This document shows positions 8,610 through 17,032 of a DNA stretch of 64,000 nt, in pieces. Source of the stretch: Nocardia kruczakiae NBRC 101016 (GTDB lineage: Bacteria; Actinomycetota; Actinomycetes; Mycobacteriales; Mycobacteriaceae). A program made the translations under genes and the position numbers. The stretch lies in assembly GCF_001612965.1 (NCBI RefSeq), contig NZ_BDBL01000016.1:1-64000 (forward strand), written 5' to 3'. How positions within the stretch are numbered: position 1 is the stretch's first letter; each line of letters opens with the position of its first letter. The notes below the pieces were generated by a model. That model was given only the letters and a program-made list of their open reading frames with translations. It was not told where the DNA came from and ran no database searches.

Positions 8610-9676
8610 TCCGGATCGGCCGAGGCGCCCGAAGGGTCGCCGAGAAAATCGCCGATCGCGGGCCAGGTGGAGCCGGCCGCGTCCGGACCCACCATCAGGC
8701 CCAGATGTCCGCCGGACACCTCCACGAACCGCACCTCGGCGGCGCCGGTGAGCAGGTCCACACCGCGGCGAGTGGATCCCGCGGGCACCAGCATGTCGGT
8801 GCGGCTGCCGATCAGCAGCACCCGGCAGGTCAGTTTCGACAGGTCCACGACGAGATCCGAGCGCAGTCGAATCACACCGTCCGCCAATTCGTTTCGCAAC
8901 ACCAGACTGCGATAGATCTGCCACAGCGAACGTCCGGGATAACCGGGCATGGTCGCCATGAAGCGGTCGACCGCCTCCATGCGGGCCAGAGCCTCGGTGT
9001 CGGCGGCATGCCGGGCGATGAACAGCGGACGGGTCAGCTCGCGGTCGAAGGCCTGTAGCCGGAAGCCGAGCCGGACCAGCTCGCGCGGGGCTCCGCCGAG
9101 CAATTTGGTCGCCAGGGCGACGCCGCGTCCACCGGTCAGCTTCCCCGCCATCCGGACCGGCACCAGGAACGGGGTGCGGCGCTGGTCGAACGGCGTAGCC
9201 AGGCCGGTGACCGAGGCGATCGGCAGATCCGCATGGGCCGCCGCGGCGATCATCGCGAGCGCGCCACCCAGCGACCAGCCGATCACGTCCACGGGTCGCC
9301 CGTGTTCGGCGGCGACGCGGCGCACCGCGTCCGGAACGATGCCGTGGGTCCAATGCTCGAGCCCGAGATCCCGGTCGCCGTAATCGAAATCGCCGTAGTC
9401 GACCACATACGGCTGCTTGCCGATGGCGAGCAGATAGCGCACGAGGCTCTGGCCGTCCCGCAGGTCGAAGCAGGCCGGCGTGACCGCGAGCGGTGGTACC
9501 AGCAGGACCGGATTCCCGGTTCCGGGTTCGTCGCGGTCGTAGCGCAGCAGTCGATTGTGCGGCTGCTCGCTGATCGGTGTGGACGGCGCCGGCCGGTAGG
9601 GCTCGATTCCGTCGCCGAACGACACCGCCCAGATATTGCGCGCCGCGCGCGGCAGATCCGCAACGATCGCGACCAC
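8543..9676 (-). CDS. PhaC-related alpha/beta hydrolase
   Basis: A 377-residue protein from GTG 9676, chosen for its AAGGAAC ribosome site; a GTG-type extension to 9736 is possible. It shares the overall layout of polyhydroxyalkanoate synthases (VLLVPPLAVTP strand, then YLLAIGKQPYVVDYG). The nucleophile elbow is G-W-S-L-G, serine rather than the cysteine of true PHA synthases. A later R-T-D-M-L and G-G-H-L complete a plausible Asp/His triad. This favours an esterase or acyl hydrolase over a polymerase. Its 3' end overlaps the LuxR gene tail-to-tail by 67 bp. Confidence 0.82.
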   Translation of the reverse strand: MVAIVADLPRAARNIWAVSFGDGIEPYRPAPSTPISEQPHNRLLRYDRDEPGTGNPVLLVPPLAVTPACFDLRDGQSLVRYLLAIGKQPYVVDYGDFDYGDRDLGLEHWTHGIVPDAVRRVAAEHGRPVDVIGWSLGGALAMIAAAAHADLPIASVTGLATPFDQRRTPFLVPVRMAGKLTGGRGVALATKLLGGAPRELVRLGFRLQAFDRELTRPLFIARHAADTEALARMEAVDRFMATMPGYPGRSLWQIYRSLVLRNELADGVIRLRSDLVVDLSKLTCRVLLIGSRTDMLVPAGSTRRGVDLLTGAAEVRFVEVSGGHLGLMVGPDAAGSTWPAIGDFLGDPSGASADPDQIKPSSRARAMASARDPLPSL

Positions 9677-9835
9677 GGGCTGTTCCTTCCACTCCCGGCC
9701 GCGAATCCCGCAGCACGCGCCGGTCCACACCGGCACCTCGACGAACGATAGCTATTCGATGGTAGGCAGGCAGCACATCTGCCCGCTACTCGAAGTTACA
9801 TATAACACGTTCGGCAGGACCGGCGGGAATCGCGC

Positions 9836-11398
9836 TCACCGACCGAACCAGCGAGTCAGCGCCGTCCTCACACCCTCGACCCCCTCGGTGGCTGCCCAGG
9901 CGACATATCCGTCCGGACGGACGAGCACGCCGGCCGCCGCGTCGGCACCGGTCTCGTCGGAGGCGTCCAGCGGCTTCGCCGTGACGATCCGAACCCGGTC
10001 CTGCCACGGCGCCGCCGCCGCGCGCAGCTCCGCGGAGTCGGCGAAGTCGAACAGCACGCCCTGGCCGGAGGCGAAGTGTTCGGCCACGCGAGTCCCGTCG
10101 GAGAGATCGCGATCGGGAACGATGGTGCCGACCAGTTCGTGGTCGCCGCCCAGGTGGTAGCGGTGCAGCACGCCGGAGATCCGTTTGAACACGGTGGTCG
10201 CGCCGTCGCCGGTGGACAGCAGTTCGGACATCACCGCCCGCAGCGCCTTACTGCGCCGATCCAGCCGCATCAGGGCGACCTGCGCCCGAGTCCATTCCAG
10301 CACCCAGGCGCCGATCGGATACCGCTCGGCGGTGTAGGTGTCCAGGAGCCGCTCGTCCATCCGGCCGTCGACGACCGCGGCCAGCTTCCAGCCGAGACAG
10401 ACCGCATCGCCGATTCCCAGATTCAGGCCCTGTCCGCCGAACGGCGAATGTACGTGTGCCGCATCGCCGGCGAGCAGCACGCGGCCCTTGCGATAGTCCG
10501 GGACCTGACGGGTGTTGTCGGTGAACCGGGTCGCCGAATGCACCGCGGAGACCCGCACGGGTACCCCGGCGACCCGGCGCAGACTCGCCTCCAGCTCGGC
10601 GGCCGTGATCGGCGCGTCGCGATCGACGGGTGGTCCGTCGAGTTCGACGGTCAGAAAACGGCCGGGAGTCGGCCCGTAGACGTAGATGCCGTGGTCGGTG
10701 TCGTGCCAACCGGGCTGCAGCCCTTCGGTTTCCGACATCTCCACCACCGCCTGCCGCCCGGTGATCTCCGGCCCGATACCCGGGAAATCGAAGCCGGCGA
10801 GTCTGCGGACGGTGCTGCGTCCGCCGTCGCAACCCACCAGCCAGGAAGCGCGGATCTCGCCGGAACGGCTGCTCTCTTCGCTACCGCCGCTCTCGTCGGC
10901 ACGGCACCGCACCGTGACCGCGTCGCCGTGGTCGGTCAGATCGGTCAGGTGCACGCCCCGGCGTACCACCACGCCGAGTTCCGCCGCGCGCGCACCGAGA
11001 ATCTCCTCGATGCCCTGCTGGCTCACCAGCACGGCCCGCCCCGCCGGCCCCACACCGGCGAAGGCCGGATCTTCCGCGTCGATCAGGTCGAACGACAACA
11101 TGATTCCCGCGAAATGACCCGCGATCGGCGGCCGGTTCGCGGGGCCCGCCGTCCCACCGGTGAACGCCTTCATCCGCTCGACCGCCGCCTGCTGATGCGA
11201 CAGCAACTCGGGCAACAGTCCGCGCCGATCGAAGGCCTGTGCGGTCGGCACATTGATCGCTCCGGCCTTGATGGTCCGATCGATCTCCGTCAGGCGCTCC
11301 ACGACCAGTACCTCGACGCCGGCCAGCCGCAGTTCACATGCCAGCATCAGCCCGACCGGACCCGCACCGGCGACCACCACATCGAATGTCTCGCTCAT
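9836..11398 (-). CDS. FAD-dependent aromatic-type monooxygenase
   Basis: A 520-residue flavoprotein starting MSETFDVVVAGAGPVGLMLA, with the dinucleotide motif G11-x-G13-x-x-G16. A second FAD motif, GDAAHVHSPFGGQGLN, lies around residue 310, and a thioredoxin-like C-terminal domain follows as in PHBH/RdmE-type hydroxylases. Relatives hydroxylate polyketides, phenols or rifampicin. The start is the ATG at 11398; an upstream frame extension is Arg-rich. It lies 66 bp downstream of the CrtC-like gene on the same strand and is probably the last gene of the oxidative cluster. Confidence 0.88.
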   Translation of the reverse strand: MSETFDVVVAGAGPVGLMLACELRLAGVEVLVVERLTEIDRTIKAGAINVPTAQAFDRRGLLPELLSHQQAAVERMKAFTGGTAGPANRPPIAGHFAGIMLSFDLIDAEDPAFAGVGPAGRAVLVSQQGIEEILGARAAELGVVVRRGVHLTDLTDHGDAVTVRCRADESGGSEESSRSGEIRASWLVGCDGGRSTVRRLAGFDFPGIGPEITGRQAVVEMSETEGLQPGWHDTDHGIYVYGPTPGRFLTVELDGPPVDRDAPITAAELEASLRRVAGVPVRVSAVHSATRFTDNTRQVPDYRKGRVLLAGDAAHVHSPFGGQGLNLGIGDAVCLGWKLAAVVDGRMDERLLDTYTAERYPIGAWVLEWTRAQVALMRLDRRSKALRAVMSELLSTGDGATTVFKRISGVLHRYHLGGDHELVGTIVPDRDLSDGTRVAEHFASGQGVLFDFADSAELRAAAAPWQDRVRIVTAKPLDASDETGADAAAGVLVRPDGYVAWAATEGVEGVRTALTRWFGR

Positions 11399-11464
11399 GA
11401 CATCGACCCTGCCGCCGGTCGCTTGCAGCTCCCTTGCACCGCGAATGCGCGGCCCGCGCAAGGC

Positions 11465-12529
11465 TCAGGTGAGCGCCACCAGTTCGTGCAAGGTGGTGCC
11501 GGTGCGCCGGACCGGTTCGGCCCCGCCGAGCACCGTCAGTTCGAAGGTGGATTCGAATCGGAAATAGCCCGGATGACCGATCAACCTGTGCGCCAGCGGT
11601 TTCAGCAACCGGGTGCCGACCACCGGAACATCGTCGAGGAGATCGTGGGCGTGGATCACCCGATCCACGGTCAGCCGCAACTCGACCTGGTCGGGTACGC
11701 GCACTTCGATCCACTCCGGATAGCCGCGCCCGGCGGTGGCGTCGAACCGCGCCGGCCCTTCCCGCAAGGTCGTCTCGCCGGTCGAGAGGACGACGCGGTC
11801 CCGATGAGCCAGCATCAGCGGCGCGATCTCGTGCGCTCCGCGCCGCTGCTGGGTCAGCACGTCGGCGAACAGGAGCGAATAGTCCTCGACATACAGCCGG
11901 CCCCAGTGCCAGCGCTCGATGATCTTGCGCATATCGCCGACGCCCCAGTTGTGGTCGGCGTAACCGCGACCGGTGACGGACCGCTCGGCGCCGTCGATGG
12001 TCACCGTGCCGCTCACCCGGGCTCGCGGCGCGCCGACCACCCAGCCGAAGCAATCACCGCCGCCGAAATGCGTTTCGCCCTGTCCGGGCATCCAGCTGGG
12101 CAGTTCGTTGTCGAAGCGCAGCTCGAATTCCAGACCGTCCTCGGCCAGCCGCAGGTGGTGCGTCGGCAACCCGTCGGGCCGGAATTCGGTGTAGGCGCGG
12201 TTGTTCCCGATCCGCACATCACAGGATCGCGCATCGAACGACGCCTGCTTGCGGGGATATTTCCGCGAGACCTGGCGACGGGTGCCGTCCGGTTCGTACA
12301 CCATCAACTCGACCCAGGGGCGCGCGTGCGGGAAGTCCTCGGGACGGCGCTTGGTGAGAAATCCGACGACGGTGTGTCCGCTGTCGAGATGGGCGTCGAA
12401 ATACCAGTGCTCGAAGGCGAGCGAACTCGCCGCGGGATGGAGTGCGTTGTGCCGCGGTTCGACCGTGGTGAGTTCGCCGTCCCGGCGGCCGGGACCGTTC
12501 CATGCCTCGACAATGGTTGTGTCCTTCAT
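11465..12529 (-). CDS. CrtC/AttH-type lipocalin-like protein
   Basis: A 354-residue protein with the two-lobe, aromatic-rich lipocalin pattern of the CrtC (hydroxyneurosporene synthase)/AttH family. Typical stretches are EHWYFDAHLDSGHTVVG near the N-terminus and GRGYADHNWGVGDM about two-thirds in. CrtC hydrates carotenoids; other members bind or isomerise terpenoid or polyketide substrates. No signal peptide, so cytoplasmic. It overlaps the MpaB-like gene by 4 bp (ATGA), which implies coupled translation and a shared pathway. Confidence 0.75.
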   Translation of the reverse strand: MKDTTIVEAWNGPGRRDGELTTVEPRHNALHPAASSLAFEHWYFDAHLDSGHTVVGFLTKRRPEDFPHARPWVELMVYEPDGTRRQVSRKYPRKQASFDARSCDVRIGNNRAYTEFRPDGLPTHHLRLAEDGLEFELRFDNELPSWMPGQGETHFGGGDCFGWVVGAPRARVSGTVTIDGAERSVTGRGYADHNWGVGDMRKIIERWHWGRLYVEDYSLLFADVLTQQRRGAHEIAPLMLAHRDRVVLSTGETTLREGPARFDATAGRGYPEWIEVRVPDQVELRLTVDRVIHAHDLLDDVPVVGTRLLKPLAHRLIGHPGYFRFESTFELTVLGGAEPVRRTGTTLHELVALT

Positions 12530-13788
12530 CGCCGCAACGCTCCGCTCGCATCGAATTCCGCTTCCCGGCCCTGCATTTGGGCGCGGTACCAGTTCTCCCG
12601 GTGCCGGACCATCACCTTCTCGTGCAGCCGCCCGACCGGCGGTATCCGGCGTACGAATTCCATGGCGGTGATCAGCGGAAACCGCAGCACCGGAATCAGC
12701 AACCACGGAAATGCCGGGGGCATACGGTATTTGCGCCGTGTGCCCGGCGCCATGTACATCGCCGAATACACCGAGTTGATGCGGTAGTTGTAGGCCGCCC
12801 GCAACCGGCTCGCGCCACGGTGTTCGGGACGCGGGGCGAAGGCGGCGGGATAGGACTCGATCAATTCCGCGCCGTGCGCACCGGCGTCGTAGGAACGCGA
12901 GGCGATCGTCATCGCCAGCACCCGCAGCGAGTCGATCACCGTCTCGGGATGCCACTGCAAACGCACGCCCAGCAGATAACCCATGTATCTCTGAAAGTGC
13001 AGCAGCGCACGGATTTCCGACGGCGTGGTCTGATAGCCCAGCGCCCACAGCCCGAGTCCGGGTGTCACACTGCCCGCGATCAGGGTCAGCAACTGATAGG
13101 TCTGGCTGATCGGCAGTCCCCACTTGTCGATATCCCATTCGGGATGGCCGGCCACCCGCGCCCGCACCGACACGTGCATGACCCGGACCTTCAGCGCGGT
13201 GGCGCGCCCGGTCGACCCCGGGGTCAGCAGCGCATTCGGCTGCGAGACGTCCATCCAGAATCGGCAGGTCTCCAAATACCTGCGCAGCGCACTGTTTCCG
13301 GCGTAACCGCCCGCCAGCGACAACGGAGTGGCGACCGCAGATTCGGTGTACATCTCCAGTGTTTCCGCACCCGCGAAGCTGAACAATATGGTGCCCCAGC
13401 GCCGCCAGATGGCCGCACCCTGTTCGACCAGCTCCGGACGCACCCATTCGGGCACGGTGTCGAATTCGGCGAACAGTTCGCGCATCGAATCCGGTGCCTC
13501 GGGAACGGCATCGATTCCCTCGGCCAAGGCCCGGTCCAGCAGAGCCCGGCCAGCCGCCGAACCGCCGGGACCGTGCATCACCTCGGCGACGAATCGTTCG
13601 GCGACCGGATCACCGGCGAACAGATCCTCGGTGAGTGCCCGTGCCTGGTCGTCGGTCGGAAAGAGTTCGGCGCCGGTCACCTTCCGCACGATCGCTTCCA
13701 GCCGCTGGACGGCGGGCTGCTGTTTGGCCTCCCAGTACCGGAAGGCGCTGGGGCATTTCAAGGTTCGTAGTTGTGTCGTCATTCGCAT
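12526..13788 (-). CDS. MpaB-family oxygenase (DUF2236)
   Basis: A 420-residue helical protein of the DUF2236 family, which includes fungal MpaB (haem oxygenase cleaving a farnesyl double bond) and latex-clearing protein Lcp. The conserved R-V-x-H region (KVRVMHVSVRARVAGHPEW) and a C-terminal LRAAYNYRINSVYSAMYM segment are visible. No Tat or Sec signal is seen, unlike Lcp, so it probably acts inside the cell. Its start abuts the multicopper oxidase stop and its end overlaps the CrtC-like gene: a tightly packed operon. Confidence 0.8.
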   Translation of the reverse strand: MRMTTQLRTLKCPSAFRYWEAKQQPAVQRLEAIVRKVTGAELFPTDDQARALTEDLFAGDPVAERFVAEVMHGPGGSAAGRALLDRALAEGIDAVPEAPDSMRELFAEFDTVPEWVRPELVEQGAAIWRRWGTILFSFAGAETLEMYTESAVATPLSLAGGYAGNSALRRYLETCRFWMDVSQPNALLTPGSTGRATALKVRVMHVSVRARVAGHPEWDIDKWGLPISQTYQLLTLIAGSVTPGLGLWALGYQTTPSEIRALLHFQRYMGYLLGVRLQWHPETVIDSLRVLAMTIASRSYDAGAHGAELIESYPAAFAPRPEHRGASRLRAAYNYRINSVYSAMYMAPGTRRKYRMPPAFPWLLIPVLRFPLITAMEFVRRIPPVGRLHEKVMVRHRENWYRAQMQGREAEFDASGALRR

Positions 13789-15591
13789 TCACCGCACCGT
13801 TCGGAATCGCAGCATCATGTCGTGGTCCTCGTGATCGAGCAGATGGCAGTGCCAGACGAAACCGCGCAGATCCGAATCCCGATGCGCGGCATGGTCCGCC
13901 GGATGCGCCGCACCCGGCATCGGCGGGCCGGTCCTGGGGAACGACGCGTCGGGATCGAATCCGAGTTCGTCGGCGGTCGGAAAACGCACCACGATGCGGG
14001 TGACGGTGCCGCCGTCGACCCGCACCACATCCTTGCGGCCGCTCTCCCACGGCGCCCGCGGCTGCGCCGGGCCCGCGAGGAAACCCTCCGGGTCGGGAGT
14101 CCAGCGGGTGCCGATCGCCGGTTGGGGATGCGCGAGCTGATAATCCACAGTCCGCAGCGGCGTCCGGCTCAGGATGCGGAAATCCACCAGGTGGATGTGG
14201 ATGGGATGGGGATCGGGCGTGATGTTGACGATGTTCCACACCTCGGTCGTCCCCTGGCGCGGCATGTCGATATCCGGATCCGAATAGCGCAGGTTGTTCA
14301 GCGACATGATCGCGGGCGGCATCCGCAGTTCATAGGGCTGGCTGATCGTGAGGGTGCGCGACAGCGCCGGCACCGGCACCGACGGCAGCACCGCGGGCTG
14401 TCGCGGCCCGCCGCGCAGCGTCTGCGGCACCGGTCCGCGCCATCCCGCGCGATCCTCGGCGCGGAAGCGGCAGAACACCGGCATCGCCACCTCCCCGAGG
14501 ATCGCCGCCTGGAACACCGGTTGTTCGTCGTTGCACAGGTCGACCGTCTCCCCCGGCGCGAGGTCGGCGAAATCCACCAGGAGATCGATCCGTTCGGCCG
14601 GAGCGAGGCGCAGATTACGCACCGGAACCGGCGCATCGAGCAGTCCGTGGTCGTTTCCGATCACCCAGAACCGCATCCGATTGCCGAAGAACAGATTCCA
14701 CGTACTGAACGAGGCGGCATTGATCGCACGGAACCGATACAGCCCGCGCGCGACCGGCAGCTGTGGCCACACCACCCCGTTCACCACCCCGACGTCGCCG
14801 ACCGCACCGCCCTCCCACGAACCCGGCGGCACCACCGCGGTCGAACGCAGACTCTGACGACCGTCGGGCATGAACAATTTCTCTTGCAGCACCAGGGGTA
14901 TTTCGAACTCCCCCGCGGGCAGCCCGAGCGGATTGCCGGGAGCTCCCGTGTCGAATTCGTCGCGCAGCAGCATCATGCCCGTCAATCCGGCGTAGACGTT
15001 CGCGCGGGTGATCCCCATCGCGTGGTCGTGGTACCAGAGGTGACCGGCCGACTGGCGCAGCGGGAAGTCGTGGTCGAGGTGCTGTCCCGGCATGACCAGG
15101 CGTTCGGGATGTCCGTCACTGGCGGGCGGCGTCACTCCGCCGTGCAGATGCAGCGAGGCCGGCACCGTGGTCCGGTAACTCTCCGGCACCCCGTGCAGCG
15201 TGGTGTCGATATCGGCCGCGAACGGATGGTCGCCGAGCCGGTTGTGGAACCGGACGGTGAGCGGGCGGCCGGCCTCGTGTTCGATGGTCGGGCCCAGGTA
15301 CGTCCGGTCGTTGTATCCGAATGCGGGCACGGCGGGCATATCGCGGTGAAAGCGATGGCTGGTGGTGGTCGCGACGAGGTCCAGGTGACTCCCGGTGAGG
15401 ACGGGTGGCCGCGGAAGTTCGTCGACGAAGGGCCGCATCGGCGGCGAATGGAATATCAGCGGACTCTCGAACCCGCCCGGTGCGGGATCGGCGATGGCCG
15501 TCGCCGCGCGCCCGGCCATCGCGGCCGTCAGACCTGCGCCGAGACCGCGCAGCATCGCGCGGCGGCCGATCGGTCGATACATCCCTCGCAC
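13789..15591 (-). CDS. Tat-exported multicopper oxidase
   Basis: A 600-residue laccase/bilirubin-oxidase-like enzyme. The N-terminus carries R10-R11-A-M-L and a hydrophobic alanine-rich segment, consistent with Tat export with copper loaded before export. Copper-binding motifs are present in order: LHLHG (~148), WYHDHAMG (~185), PHPIHIH (~462), and the type-1 site HCHLLDHEDHDMM near 580, with Met as axial ligand. It oxidises phenols or metals using O2. It is the first gene of a four-gene minus-strand operon and faces a TetR gene across 169 bp containing a palindrome. Confidence 0.9.
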   Translation of the reverse strand: MRGMYRPIGRRAMLRGLGAGLTAAMAGRAATAIADPAPGGFESPLIFHSPPMRPFVDELPRPPVLTGSHLDLVATTTSHRFHRDMPAVPAFGYNDRTYLGPTIEHEAGRPLTVRFHNRLGDHPFAADIDTTLHGVPESYRTTVPASLHLHGGVTPPASDGHPERLVMPGQHLDHDFPLRQSAGHLWYHDHAMGITRANVYAGLTGMMLLRDEFDTGAPGNPLGLPAGEFEIPLVLQEKLFMPDGRQSLRSTAVVPPGSWEGGAVGDVGVVNGVVWPQLPVARGLYRFRAINAASFSTWNLFFGNRMRFWVIGNDHGLLDAPVPVRNLRLAPAERIDLLVDFADLAPGETVDLCNDEQPVFQAAILGEVAMPVFCRFRAEDRAGWRGPVPQTLRGGPRQPAVLPSVPVPALSRTLTISQPYELRMPPAIMSLNNLRYSDPDIDMPRQGTTEVWNIVNITPDPHPIHIHLVDFRILSRTPLRTVDYQLAHPQPAIGTRWTPDPEGFLAGPAQPRAPWESGRKDVVRVDGGTVTRIVVRFPTADELGFDPDASFPRTGPPMPGAAHPADHAAHRDSDLRGFVWHCHLLDHEDHDMMLRFRTVR

Positions 15592-15631
15592 CTTCCGAGG
15601 TGACCCCGATCGTCACCCGTGGCAGCGACCA

Positions 15632-15655
15632 TACCATTGAGTACAGTGAACGGTA
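15632..15655. promoter_or_regulatory. Candidate TetR operator
   Basis: A 24-bp imperfect palindrome lies in the divergent promoter region between the oxidase operon and the TetR gene. The arms TACCATTGA and TGAACGGTA match in most positions. ACCGTTCA-like arms are common in actinobacterial TetR operators. The site lies about 40 bp upstream of the oxidase start codon, where bound repressor would block transcription. Inference from position and symmetry only. Confidence 0.5.
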
Positions 15656-15760
15656 CTAGTTTGAATGGTCCGAGGAGGTGCGCCGGATGCGCGTCGAATC
15701 CCCACCCGACCGGCTCCCCTACGATCGGGACATGGACCTGGGCGACTCGGCGGTGAATGG

Positions 15761-16399
15761 ATGACGACACCGAAGAAAGCCCCGGTCACGTCCAAGAAGG
15801 CGGTGTCCCGAAAGGCGGTGTCCAAGAAGGCGGAGGCACAACATCGCAACCGCCCACGGACGGCGCGGCTGTCGTACGACGACTGGGTGAACGGCGCCTT
15901 GGACCTGCTCGGACGCGAAGGCGTGACCGCGATCCGGATTCCCCGGCTGTGCGAGGAACTGGGCGTCACCAAGGGCAGTTTCTACTGGCATTTCGACGAT
16001 CTCGAACAACTGATGGCCGCGATGGCCGACCGGTGGGGCGACATGCAGAGCGAAGCCGTGCGCGCCCTCGCCGCGTTGGATTCGATTCCGGTCGAGTCCC
16101 GCATCGAACAGATGGCGGCCATGCTGGTGGATCCGAAGCACTGGATGGTCGAGGCCTCGGTGCGGGAGTGGTCACGCACCGACGACACCGTGGCGGCGGC
16201 GGTCCGGGCACTGGATCAGCGCATCTTCCGCACCGTGCAGACGGCGATGCTCGATCTGGGTTTCGAGCCGGTTCAGGCGCGGCTGCGCGCCGGCGCGATG
16301 GTGTATCTGGGAATCGGGCTGATCCACGGCCGCGACAATCTGCCGACCCCGACGCCCGAGGAAGTACAGGCGGTCATCGACCTGCTGGCCCGGCCGTGA
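15761..16399 (+). CDS. TetR-family regulator with lysine-rich N-terminal tail
   Basis: A 212-residue regulator starting MTTPKKAPVTSKKAVS. The first ~30 residues are a basic tail with repeated K-K-A motifs, recalling histone-like tails. The DNA-binding domain follows at about 35–85, with the recognition helix in GVTKGSFYWHF, then a ligand-binding domain. It is divergent from the multicopper oxidase operon and is its likely repressor. The stop codon falls in the first of three 16-bp tandem repeats that run into a tRNA gene. No strong ribosome site precedes the chosen ATG. Confidence 0.85.
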   Translation: MTTPKKAPVTSKKAVSRKAVSKKAEAQHRNRPRTARLSYDDWVNGALDLLGREGVTAIRIPRLCEELGVTKGSFYWHFDDLEQLMAAMADRWGDMQSEAVRALAALDSIPVESRIEQMAAMLVDPKHWMVEASVREWSRTDDTVAAAVRALDQRIFRTVQTAMLDLGFEPVQARLRAGAMVYLGIGLIHGRDNLPTPTPEEVQAVIDLLARP

Positions 16400-16443
16400 T
16401 TTTGTGGAGCGGTGATTTTGTGGAGCGGTGATTTTGTGGAGCC
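16396..16443 (+). repeat. Three tandem 16-bp repeats bridging TetR stop and tRNA-Ala 3' end
   Basis: The unit GTGATTTTGTGGAGCG occurs at 16396, 16412 and 16428, the last ending in C instead of G. The first copy contains the TGA stop of the TetR gene and the third contains the acceptor end of tRNA-Ala. Read on the tRNA strand, the tRNA 3' end and trailer are repeated twice more downstream. Confidence 0.9.
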
Positions 16444-16509
16444 TAGGGGAATCGAACCCCTAACCCCTGCCTTGCAAAGGCAGTGCTCTGCCAATTGAGC
16501 TAAGGCCCC
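16437..16509 (-). tRNA. alaT: tRNA-Ala (UGC), copy 1
   Basis: A 73-nt cloverleaf on the reverse strand. The 7-bp acceptor stem is GGGGCCT/AGGCTCC with one G-T pair, the anticodon loop is CTTTGCAAG-centred (anticodon TGC), the T-loop is GTTCGATTC, and the discriminator is A. CCA is not encoded. It is identical over its whole length to the second copy at 16707–16779. Confidence 0.96.
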
Positions 16510-16525
16510 GGTTGAGCGTGACGGC

Positions 16526-16633
16526 TCAGCGCGCGGTCACCTCGTGCCACAGATCCGCTTCGCTCCGCTTGCGAACCTTGGTGACAGCGAAGACAACTGC
16601 GGCAATGACACCGATCGTCAGAAGAAGTTTCAT
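16526..16633 (-). CDS. DLW-39 family small protein
   Basis: A 35-residue protein starting MKLLLTIGVIAAVV. A single hydrophobic helix is followed by a basic stretch (KVRKRSE) and the signature A-D-L-W-H-E. This matches the actinobacterial DLW-39 family, a conserved micro-protein found close to gyrA and these tRNAs. It is probably a single-pass membrane peptide of unknown role. The gene sits between the two identical tRNA-Ala copies and reads on the same strand. Confidence 0.85.
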   Translation of the reverse strand: MKLLLTIGVIAAVVFAVTKVRKRSEADLWHEVTAR

Positions 16634-16706
16634 GCCGTCCACCCTACTGTGCCGCGACGGGCCCGGCAGACAGTGATCGGATCCCCCGGATGATGAGAAG
16701 AAGAAG

Positions 16707-16779
16707 TGGAGCCTAGGGGAATCGAACCCCTAACCCCTGCCTTGCAAAGGCAGTGCTCTGCCAATTGAGCTAAGGCCCC
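16707..16779 (-). tRNA. alaT: tRNA-Ala (UGC), copy 2
   Basis: A second 73-nt tRNA-Ala with anticodon TGC, base-for-base identical to the copy at 16437–16509. It is the copy adjacent to tRNA-Ile, so it corresponds to the usual gyrA-linked alaT. CCA is not encoded. Confidence 0.96.
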
Positions 16780-16812
16780 CTCGGCCGTCGATGACGACCA
16801 GGTATGTGAATG

Positions 16813-16886
16813 TGGGCCTAGGAGGACTTGAACCTCCGACCTCTTCGTTATCAGCGAAGCGCTCTAACCGCCTGAGCTATAGGCCC
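16813..16886 (-). tRNA. ileT: tRNA-Ile (GAU)
   Basis: A 74-nt cloverleaf on the reverse strand with acceptor stem GGGCCTA/TAGGCCC, anticodon stem-loop around CTGATAA (anticodon GAT), and T-loop GTTCAAGTC. CCA is not encoded. It lies 33 bp upstream of tRNA-Ala copy 2; the two are probably cotranscribed, as in mycobacteria. Confidence 0.96.
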
Positions 16887-16983
16887 GTGGTGTTCGTCTC
16901 GACATGTTGTCGTGACTGACTCGGTAGAGACTACACAACCCTCCGATTGCTCTCCAAAACGCCTGGTCAGAGCGCCCGTAAAG

Positions 16984-17020
16984 CACGAACGGCCGGTCCG
17001 GTGCGAACCGGCCGGCCGTG
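16984..17020 (-). terminator. Probable terminator after the DUF3566 gene
   Basis: A GC-rich hairpin with 17-nt arms and three mismatches lies just beyond the DUF3566 stop at 17033. On the reverse strand it is followed by CTTTACGG, a weak T-run. It would separate gyrA-operon transcripts from the tRNA genes. Confidence 0.6.
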
Positions 17021-17032
17021 CGTCGCGAGTCG

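Noticed and set aside
10076..12787. Long plus-strand open frame of about 900 codons
   Set aside because: It lies antisense to the FAD monooxygenase and CrtC-like genes, is rich in Arg/His/Gly/Gln, has no domain pattern and no ribosome site; a typical high-GC shadow.
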